A stretch of 12,238 nt of DNA from assembly GCA_022566355.1 (NCBI GenBank), contig JADFJB010000133.1, forward strand, positions 1 through 12,238, written 5' to 3'. The notes under the pieces were generated by a model. That model was not told the origin of the DNA. It ran no database searches and saw only the letters and a program-made list of their open reading frames with translations. Shown piece by piece: positions 6,506 to 12,238 of this stretch. How positions within the stretch are numbered: position 1 is the first letter of the stretch; the number at the start of each line of letters is the position of its first letter. Origin of the DNA: a candidate division KSB1 bacterium. GTDB taxonomy: Bacteria; Zhuqueibacterota; JdFR-76; DREG01. The position numbers and the translations under genes were made by a program.

Positions 6506-9301
6506 TTAATCTTTGTATTTATCCGGGTAAAATTTAACCTGGAAGTGTGCAAGACGACCGATCTCGGGAGCTCCGACAAACTCCTTATGTTTATTGTCAA
6601 GCAGATTTTGCACCGTTAAAGTAAGGCGGATTGCGGATTGACCGGGAAGGTCTAACCCTGCATTTAGATCGAGAACTCCGAAAGGATTAACTTCGCCGAT
6701 AAATACGCCTGAATTCACCGGAAAACCCGCAACATACCGGTAGCGAAATCCCCAGCCCAAGCCGGATTTGGGTTCCCGATATTGTAAACCGAGACTAAAC
6801 TTCTGTTTGGGTGCATTCAGGGCAATATCCCGAACACTATTTTCATCCTGGAAAATGTTTTTGCTAACGTATGAATACGCTCCGGAGATGTTGAGAGTTT
6901 TGGTGGCAGCATAAGAGAAGTCTAAATCCAGACCCACCAGGTTTATGTCGCCGAAATTACGAAAAGTAAGCATTAAATCACCTGGATAAATGGATTCGTT
7001 GGGTGTCACTGTTCCTACTGGAATGTTTGAGATCCACCGGGCAAAAGTGGGAGCCAAAGTGATAAAAGGTTGAGTGCTCGAGGTGAAGACTTCCGTGGCA
7101 AGCAGAAATTCGTTAAGAGATTCTTCATCGAAGAAAACATTGGGTGTTTCAAGCAACAACGGCCCTATGAAATCTTTAATCTGGTTATAATATAAATCGA
7201 CATTCACGATGAGTTTGTTTTTTAGAATGCCTTTGTAGCCGATTTCAAATGTAGTGGTTTTTGTGGATTCAAGACCCTGGATATTGGTGATAATTCCGGG
7301 ATCGATAAGCTCAAACTCCCCGGTTGTTGTATTGAAAGTTTTTAAGACGGAAGATACGTCCTGAGCAGTTGGCGCCGGAATTGATTTTAGACCGGCAAAG
7401 AACAAATCCAGGCCGCTTCCCTTGATCCGGGTGATTAATTCTACAACTTTATCCCACATGACTGTCGCATCAGCCGGGATAAAACCACTTTGGTTCGGGA
7501 AATATAATGGAATAGGCTGCATATACAAACCGGCTATACCCCCTTCTTCATTTTGCTCGTATTTGAAACCGTTATCCGGAACGCCTCGAACCCGTATGTT
7601 AAATGGCTGGAATTCGGCAAAAGGACTTAAACTAAGAAAGCGATCAGGGATTAACGGGCTGACCAGGCGATCCAGGAACAGGTTTTCCGTTGAAGGAGTT
7701 GTAAATGCCTTGCTATACGAAATGCGGAATCTATGATCTTGACTGGCAGAATAAACCAGCCCGGCTCTGGGTGAAAAAAATGGCTCGTCTATGCGATTAT
7801 GAAAGTCATATCGTCCGGCCAAAACAAATTTAAATTGCTCGCCAAGGTTGGTTTCCGATTGAAGATAAAAGCCGGCTTCATTGATTTGATCGTCCTGTTC
7901 AAATGCTCCATTCACCGTTCCGGCAGTTACCGGCCGGGTCCAATAAGCATCGATGCCATAAGTAAAATGCTGGAAATTACCAAGGGAGGTCCTGTTTTGA
8001 ATTTGTGTAGAAATGAATTTCGATCGATCTACCAAATCTCCGCCATCACGAGTCAGGTAGGTTTCTCCCGAATTGCTGGTATTAATATAGGCTTGCATAA
8101 ACAAATTTTTGTAAATCAATTTCGCTTGCCCATAAATAGTCCGCCAATTATCAACCACTGCAGCAGATATCTTAGTCAGTTCCATATTGCTAGCGCTGTT
8201 ATAGCCGGTATTAAATATGAGGGTCAGGTTATTGTTGATTCGGTAGTCAAAACGAGCGGTGCCGGCCATTTTGCTAAGGTAAAAATCACGGATGCCAATT
8301 CTCTTGTCATTTTCGTCCAATGGATCGGGATTCAGCAATCCTCTTCTTTGATAATCCAATTCAATTTCGATTAGCCGGGTTCGGACAGAGTCCTCAAAGG
8401 CGTCATGGGATGGAAAATCGACTCCCTGCATATAACTGCCTGTAACTTTGAAGCCAAATTTGTTGTTGATACTGGCGGCAAAGCGAAAATCTGTCGTAAA
8501 AATACTGCGCTGCCCAAGACCAAAATTGATGGTAGTTCCTTCCGAACCGAAAGGTGACTTTGTGATAATATGTGTAACGCCACTGGCGCTATTGGGACCG
8601 TATAAAGATGCGGCAGGACCACGAATGACCTCGATGCGTTCGATATCCGAATTTGCGACTGCCAGAAAGTTGTAGGCATTGAACCGCAATGAAGCAACCC
8701 GGCCGATTCGGTTGTCCACCATCAGCAAGTGAGAGCCGGAAAAAATATCGTTGAATCCCCTGATCGCCACCATACTTTGGTTGATGCCGGTTTTGACGAC
8801 ATCCACCCCTGCCAAACCGATCAAATGATCGGCCGGGGACATTGCCCGCCTTTGTTGAATTTGAATAGTATCTAGTATGGTCACCGATGCAGTCGGTTCA
8901 AGTATTTTGGTGCTTTGCCGATCGATGGTTTCTTTGTGGGCGGATACAGTAACCGGGTCCATTTCCAGCGCTTGTGGTTTTAAGGAGACGTCTAATTTTC
9001 GCTGCTCATTAGAAGTTAAAACGAAGGGCTCGAGCACAAATTTTTCGTAACCAATATAGGAAACGGTTATTGAATAACTCCCCGGCGGGATATTTCTAAT
9101 TTCATAATTGCCATTTGAATTGGAAACGGTTCCCAGGGCTTGCAGAGTCTTGTTTGCCGGTGAGAGGGTAATATTTGCACCGTTTAGCGCTTTGCCGGAT
9201 TCAAGATCGCTAACCGTGCCTCGAAGCAGTGCAGATTGGGAAAAAAGTTGATTGACTGATAAGCATAAGAGAAACAGGGTGATCAGTAGTATTTTTTTCA
9301 A
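6506..9301 (-). CDS. TonB-dependent outer-membrane receptor with carboxypeptidase-regulatory-like domain
   Basis: This is a 931-residue outer-membrane transporter that imports a ligand using energy from TonB-ExbB-ExbD. Domains in order: signal peptide 1-22 (MKKILLITLFLLCLSVNQLF, then SQ); carboxypeptidase-regulatory-like beta-sandwich ~24-115 (RGTVSDLESGKALNGANITL, GNYEIRNIPPGSYSITVSYI); plug domain ~130-250 (MVAIRGFNDIF, DIERIEVIRGPAASLYGPNS, HIITKSPFG); and a 22-strand-type barrel ~260-931 ending with the typical LDLNAGLDLP ... LTVQNLLDNKH and FQVKFYPD. A TonB box may lie around DPVTVSAH (~115). Length is normal for this subfamily. The start codon is TTG, supported by AGGA (9309-9312) seven bases upstream. 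No SusD-like partner or siderophore gene is adjacent, so the ligand (chelate, peptide or other) cannot be assigned. It is probably transcribed alone from the promoter at 9335-9363. Confidence 0.95.
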   Translation of the reverse strand: MKKILLITLFLLCLSVNQLFSQSALLRGTVSDLESGKALNGANITLSPANKTLQALGTVSNSNGNYEIRNIPPGSYSITVSYIGYEKFVLEPFVLTSNEQRKLDVSLKPQALEMDPVTVSAHKETIDRQSTKILEPTASVTILDTIQIQQRRAMSPADHLIGLAGVDVVKTGINQSMVAIRGFNDIFSGSHLLMVDNRIGRVASLRFNAYNFLAVANSDIERIEVIRGPAASLYGPNSASGVTHIITKSPFGSEGTTINFGLGQRSIFTTDFRFAASINNKFGFKVTGSYMQGVDFPSHDAFEDSVRTRLIEIELDYQRRGLLNPDPLDENDKRIGIRDFYLSKMAGTARFDYRINNNLTLIFNTGYNSASNMELTKISAAVVDNWRTIYGQAKLIYKNLFMQAYINTSNSGETYLTRDGGDLVDRSKFISTQIQNRTSLGNFQHFTYGIDAYWTRPVTAGTVNGAFEQDDQINEAGFYLQSETNLGEQFKFVLAGRYDFHNRIDEPFFSPRAGLVYSASQDHRFRISYSKAFTTPSTENLFLDRLVSPLIPDRFLSLSPFAEFQPFNIRVRGVPDNGFKYEQNEEGGIAGLYMQPIPLYFPNQSGFIPADATVMWDKVVELITRIKGSGLDLFFAGLKSIPAPTAQDVSSVLKTFNTTTGEFELIDPGIITNIQGLESTKTTTFEIGYKGILKNKLIVNVDLYYNQIKDFIGPLLLETPNVFFDEESLNEFLLATEVFTSSTQPFITLAPTFARWISNIPVGTVTPNESIYPGDLMLTFRNFGDINLVGLDLDFSYAATKTLNISGAYSYVSKNIFQDENSVRDIALNAPKQKFSLGLQYREPKSGLGWGFRYRYVAGFPVNSGVFIGEVNPFGVLDLNAGLDLPGQSAIRLTLTVQNLLDNKHKEFVGAPEIGRLAHFQVKFYPDKYKD

Positions 9302-9308
9302 TTTGAAT

Positions 9309-9312
9309 TCCT
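9309..9312 (-). promoter_or_regulatory. Ribosome binding site fixing a TTG start for the TonB receptor
   Basis: AGGA on the minus strand lies seven bases before TTG (9299-9301), which opens directly into a clean signal peptide (MKKILLITL). No ATG gives an equally good signal sequence, so the rare TTG start is well supported. Confidence 0.7.
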
Positions 9313-9334
9313 ATTTTTAGGTTAGATTAGTATT

Positions 9335-9363
9335 ATTGTACCCATCTGGTAGGAAATAAGCAA
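9335..9363 (-). promoter_or_regulatory. Sigma-70-like promoter for the TonB receptor
   Basis: On the minus strand, TTGCTT (9358-9363) and TACAAT (9335-9340) are separated by exactly 17 bases. The -10 matches the consensus at five of six positions and the -35 at three. Transcription would start near 9328 and leave a leader of about 27 bases that contains the AGGA ribosome site. Confidence 0.5.
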
Positions 9364-9414
9364 CCTGAATAATTCATGAAACCTATTTTTATGTTTAAAA
9401 CTTCCAGTTCTGTA

Positions 9415-9442
9415 ATCCTGTCTCGCAGGCTGTTGTAGAATG
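9415..9442 (+). repeat. Solo copy of the palindrome's outer-arm repeat
   Basis: This 28-base stretch (ATCCTGTCTCGCAGGCTGTT and onward) matches 6183-6210 at 23 of 28 positions. It also resembles the reverse complement of the opposite arm at 6374-6402. It lies just upstream of the TonB receptor promoter, so related repeats occur on both sides of that gene. Confidence 0.55.
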
Positions 9443-9724
9443 GCATAAAAGTCAAGCTTTATATTCCTGATTTTATCAAGAAAGACCAGAGGCAAAATAG
9501 CGATATTTGGATTTAATACGACACTGTTGACTATTTGAGTTGTTATAAACTAGATTAGGAGGGGCAATTGAGATAAACAAATTACAGCTCTATAACTCCG
9601 TTTAAAAATACCTCATCGAATTTATGAAACTGACCGCTAATGCTGCTGAATTTGAACATCAAACTCACATCCGCTCAGACTTCTCCTTATTGACTGAAAT
9701 TGCTATGAAAATCGAACATCCCGA
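9443..9724. other. Intergenic region without a recognisable gene
   Basis: This AT-rich region lies between the TonB receptor's upstream repeat and the adenosine deaminase terminator area. A perfect AGGAGG at 9557-9562 stands alone: the codons at a suitable distance after it stop within 2-12 residues. A plus-strand frame at 9624-9728 encodes 34 residues (MKLTANAAEFEHQTHIRSDF and onward) without a ribosome site. It could be gene debris. Nothing else is supported. Confidence 0.4.
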
Positions 9725-9754
9725 ATAGCAATCATAGTTTTTCATTATTGCTAT
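9725..9754 (-). terminator. Hairpin downstream of adenosine deaminase
   Basis: ATAGCAAT (9725-9732) and ATTGCTAT (9747-9754) form a perfect 8-bp stem with a 14-base loop, about 35 bases past the adenosine deaminase stop. A third copy, ATTGCTAT at 9699-9706, could pair with the same left arm in an alternative fold. No strong U-run follows on the minus strand, so a Rho-independent terminator is only possible. Confidence 0.3.
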
Positions 9755-9788
9755 CGAGGGGTGCCGGAAGAACCAAAAAATAAAAACT

Positions 9789-10879
9789 CTATTCAAAATA
9801 TTGCTTACGAACCCTCGACTTAATGGCTTCAGGCAAAAATGAATGCTCCAGGGCATCGGTATTGATTTTCATGAAGTCCTGCCGAGTCAAGCCAAATTTG
9901 TCCACAATCATTTCATATTCATGCACCAGGTTAATTCCCATGAGATGGGGATCATCGGTGTTGATGGATATGGAAACCCCTGCCTGGTAAAGATTTTTGA
10001 TGGGGTGCGTTTCTAAACTCTCGACACATCGTGTCAGCCAGTTGGAAGTCACGGAAAGCTCCAAATGGATATCCCGCTCTTTAATCAAATTCAGCACCTC
10101 TTCATTCCCCCAGCTTTTAATGCCATGGCCAATTCTTTCAGCCCCTAAACTTAATATAGACCGTTTCACATACTCGGCATCGGTGTCTTCGCCGCTGTGA
10201 ATGGTAATATGTAATCCACCCTCGCGGGCCGTTTCTATCAAACCGAGGAAATTTTCCGGTTCCGTGCCTGTTTCAGCATCCGCTAAATCATACCCCACCA
10301 GGCGTTCCGCAACCGGATAACGGCTGGTTTTGAATTTCAGCACATCCATTAAGGCAATGCGGTTTAGCTCATTGTCCATTCCCCGCACACCGATGGCGAT
10401 CAACCCCACCTCGATAGGATATTTTTGCATGCCATCCTGGCTGCCATCGAGAACACCGCGGATGATGTCATCATTACGCAATGCCGGTTTCCCGGCTGCA
10501 ATAAATGTCGGGCCAAAACGCAGCTCTAACAGTTTCACGCCATCATGATAAGCATCTTCAATATTCTCAAAAGTGACCCGGCGGATATTCTCATATGAAT
10601 TGAGCACTTTCTGGTGCACCCAGAATACATCCAATACTTCTTGTATGTTTTTCATGGGCTGCGTAACACGACAAATGGCAGCAAGTTCCTGAATTGTGTC
10701 AACGCCCAGGTCAATGTTGTCTTTTTGTGCAATTTGCCAGATTGTGTTGAGGCGGACGCTGCCATCCAAATGAACGTGAGTTTGAACTTTTGGCAAATCG
10801 ACAATCCAATCCCGGGGATTTTGGGAGCTGCAACTTAAGCTCAAAAGGGTTCCGCAAATAAAAAACAGTGCTTAATCAT
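9789..10879 (-). CDS. Adenosine deaminase family lipoprotein, frameshifted in the signal peptide
   Basis: This is a zinc-dependent adenosine/adenine/AMP-deaminase-family enzyme that converts adenosine (or a related nucleoside or base) to inosine plus ammonia. Counting from the TTG at 10844, the metal site is complete: THVHLDGS (His23, His25), HITIHSGE (His216; catalytic Glu219), RIGHGI (His240) and NTDDP (Asp297/298). Substrate-pocket blocks GYDLADAE and SVTSNWLT are also present. The N-terminus LLSLSCSSQN carries a lipobox, but its hydrophobic segment is in another frame. From the ATG at 10879 the reading MIKHCF breaks at the A6 run 10860-10865. One more A restores MIKHCFFICGTLLSLSC and a 363-residue lipoprotein. 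The enzyme would then act in the periplasm or at the cell surface, whereas classical bacterial adenosine deaminases are cytosolic. As written, translation would need the TTG at 10844. The gene is divergent from the subtilase. Confidence 0.92.
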
Positions 10880-10886
10880 TTTCCTG

Positions 10887-10915
10887 GTAATAGGTGCTTT
10901 GGTTTGTTTTGTCTA
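10887..10915 (-). promoter_or_regulatory. Weak candidate promoter for adenosine deaminase
   Basis: On the minus strand, TAGACA (10910-10915) and TATTAC (10887-10892) are spaced by 17 bases and match the sigma-70 consensus at five and four of six positions. The -10 lies only seven bases before the ATG at 10879, which would make the message almost leaderless. It could equally be a chance match. Confidence 0.2.
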
Positions 10916-10977
10916 GAGAGCCTTTGAATTGTAAACAAGTTCCGACATTTTGGACTTTGCCACAGTTGTTTTATTTT

Positions 10978-11006
10978 TTGAGTCGTTGATGAATAAAAAA
11001 TAAAAT
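10978..11006 (+). promoter_or_regulatory. Sigma-70-like promoter for the subtilase
   Basis: TTGAGT (10978-10983) and TAAAAT (11001-11006) are separated by 17 bases and match the consensus at four and five of six positions. Transcription would begin near 11013. That leaves an unusually long leader of about 235 bases before the chosen ATG. Confidence 0.4.
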
Positions 11007-11248
11007 ATTTTTCTCTTGCAAACTTCAGATAAAATAGTAACTTTCATTTTAGTATCCCAATTGAATTTATAAAATTTCAAACCATTCAATTGCTGGATTT
11101 AACAAAATATGTTCAACGTTATTATTTAAATCGTATCAAAAATGAAAACATATCAAGCAATTACACCCAACGCGGTAATCATCTCCAAAAATATATTTCT
11201 CCTGCTGTAAAACCATCTAAGATCGCATTGAGATTTTTTTTGAAGAGT

Positions 11249-12238
11249 ATGATGTTGATTTTATCTAATCGAAATTTCCGGACTTATTATTTCTTTGTTT
11301 ATGCAATTATTTTGTTGGTCATGGTTTATGCTCCCTTTAAAGCCATTGCACAACAAAATTTAATTCCGTATCAAGATTATGTTCCCGGGGAGATTATAGT
11401 AAAATTCAAACCTACTCTTGAAATCCTTAATGTGCTTCAACCCGTTGCTGAGAAACCCAGAAATCCGCAAAAACGTACGAGTTTAGTAAAATCGGAAAAA
11501 ACAGCATTGTTACGGATTGCTTCACTTGATGCATTGCAAAGACAGTTTGGATCTTTCCAAATAGAAACGATTGTCCCCCTTCCCCGGTTCATTCGCTCAC
11601 CAACCGGCCAAAGACTTAATTCTAAAACATTAAATTTGGCAGAATTGTCAACCTTAGTCAAGCTTACCTTTGCCAAAGAAATAGATTTGAACAAAATCCT
11701 GGCTGCCATCGAAAGCAATTCAAATGTAGTTTATGCCGAGCCAAATTACATTTACAGGATTGATGATATTTTTCCTGGAGATTCGAAATTTTCGGAGCAG
11801 TGGGGATTGAATAACACCGGTCAAACCGGTGGATCTAAAGATGCCGATATCGATGCACCGGAAGCCTGGAAAATTCAGAAAGGTAATAGCAATGTTATTG
11901 TGGCTATTGTGGATACAGGAATCGATTTCAATCATCCTGACCTTAAAAAAAATATCTGGACGAACAATGGAGAAATTGCAAACAATGGGTTAGATGATGA
12001 TGGTAACGGTTATATCGATGATATTAATGGCTGGGATTTTGTTAACCAGGACAACAAGCCCATGGATGATCATGGACATGGCACTCATGTTGCCGGTATT
12101 GTGGGCGCCGTTAGCGATAATAATATTGGTATGACTGGTATTTCATGGTATGGACGTTTAATGGCCTTGAAATCTATTGCAAAATCCGGTCAGGGGAATG
12201 TAAAAGCTGTTGAAGCAATTTATTATGGTACCCATAAC
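11249..12238 (+). CDS. Subtilisin-like serine protease (peptidase S8), 3' end beyond window
   Basis: The frame stays open for 330 residues to the window edge. The N-terminus has a basic stretch, a hydrophobic core (YFFVYAIILLVMVYA) and a likely cleavage near AIAQ|Q (~35), so the protein is exported. A propeptide region (~44-170) starts with DYVPGEIIVKFKP, which resembles an inhibitor-I9 or fervidolysin-type prodomain, and ends VVYAEPNYIYR. The catalytic domain begins near FSEQWGLNNTGQTGG. The catalytic Asp222 lies in VAIVDTGID and His277 in DDHGHGTHVAG; the Ser lies past the edge. Between them, LDDDGNGYIDDINGWDFV is an Asp/Asn-rich loop typical of calcium-binding subtilases. The tandem ATG at 11249/11252 has only a weak GAAGAG nearby, so the start is uncertain. 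The frame is open further upstream but offers only TTG codons (11228, 11240). The C-terminus, probably with added domains or a sorting tail, is not visible. Confidence 0.93.
   Translation, partial: MMLILSNRNFRTYYFFVYAIILLVMVYAPFKAIAQQNLIPYQDYVPGEIIVKFKPTLEILNVLQPVAEKPRNPQKRTSLVKSEKTALLRIASLDALQRQFGSFQIETIVPLPRFIRSPTGQRLNSKTLNLAELSTLVKLTFAKEIDLNKILAAIESNSNVVYAEPNYIYRIDDIFPGDSKFSEQWGLNNTGQTGGSKDADIDAPEAWKIQKGNSNVIVAIVDTGIDFNHPDLKKNIWTNNGEIANNGLDDDGNGYIDDINGWDFVNQDNKPMDDHGHGTHVAGIVGAVSDNNIGMTGISWYGRLMALKSIAKSGQGNVKAVEAIYYGTHN

Larger units (their letters stand above)
10880..11248. other. Divergent intergenic region
   Basis: This is a 369-base AT-rich region between adenosine deaminase (minus) and the subtilase (plus). 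It holds a good plus-strand promoter (10978-11006) and a weaker minus-strand one (10887-10915). A 22-codon frame at 11142-11210 has no ribosome site and is not called. No repeat or RNA gene is seen. Confidence 0.5.

Noticed and set aside
7799-8374. A 191-residue plus-strand frame opposite the TonB receptor
   Set aside because: It lies wholly antisense to a clear conserved gene and has no family features or ribosome site.
9557-9562. Perfect AGGAGG Shine-Dalgarno sequence
   Set aside because: No start codon at suitable distance opens a frame longer than about 12 codons.
9624-9728. A 34-codon plus-strand frame (MKLTANAAEFEHQTHIRSDF...)
   Set aside because: The composition is protein-like, but there is no ribosome site, no recognised family, and a stop lies shortly upstream in frame. 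It may be gene debris.
1-12238. CRISPR array, toxin-antitoxin pair, phage or defence island
   Set aside because: No regularly spaced repeats, integrase, transposase, nuclease or toxin-like small gene pairs were seen on either strand.

Overview
This window comes from a mesophilic or marine-type Gram-negative bacterium, most likely a member or close relative of the Fibrobacterota-Chlorobiota-Bacteroidota (FCB) superphylum such as Calditrichota or a similar candidate group. That is an inference. It rests on a TonB-dependent receptor with an N-terminal carboxypeptidase-regulatory-like domain, several lipoproteins, a subtilase with an Asp/Asn-rich calcium-type loop, and dispersed intergenic repeats of a kind I recall from draft FCB genomes. 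GC is in the low-to-mid 40s except for the first ~217 bases, which are about 53% GC. Several genes have good Shine-Dalgarno sites and sigma-70-like promoters, which argues against a typical Bacteroidota.

Layout. Positions 1-~217 encode a fragment of a DEAD-box RNA helicase that stops abruptly inside a conserved region and continues in frame into a penicillin-acylase-family gene with its 5' part missing. This is most simply an assembly chimera. Next come co-directional genes: the penicillin acylase (frameshifted at ~376), an abutting small four-helix membrane protein, and a cyclase/kynurenine-formamidase-like lipoprotein. After a repeat-bearing gap comes a PEP mutase/isocitrate-lyase-superfamily enzyme. 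On the minus strand follow a VOC (glyoxalase-fold) lipoprotein, an AraC-type regulator with a GyrI-like effector domain (frameshifted at ~5175), a repeat-rich gap containing a ~220 bp nested palindrome, and a 931-residue TonB-dependent receptor with a TTG start. A 487 bp gap with few signals leads to a lipoprotein adenosine deaminase on the minus strand, frameshifted within its signal peptide at an A6 run. A divergent subtilisin-like protease on the plus strand runs off the end.

How the genes fit together. Most products appear to be exported: acylase, cyclase lipoprotein, VOC lipoprotein, TonB receptor, adenosine deaminase lipoprotein and subtilase. The window reads as a cell-surface scavenging and hydrolysis neighbourhood rather than one defined pathway. 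The AraC/GyrI regulator and the VOC gene share a 12-base upstream motif and are plausibly one regulatory unit.

Three genes each need one base added to or removed from a short homopolymer to restore a full-length protein. Together with the helicase/acylase junction, this suggests sequencing or assembly error more than gene decay. I found no CRISPR array, RNA gene, transposase or recognisable defence system, and nothing I would call a new system. The most interesting leads are the possible dual-localisation start in the VOC gene, the shared regulatory motif, a short leader ORF before the AraC gene, and the palindromic repeat family.
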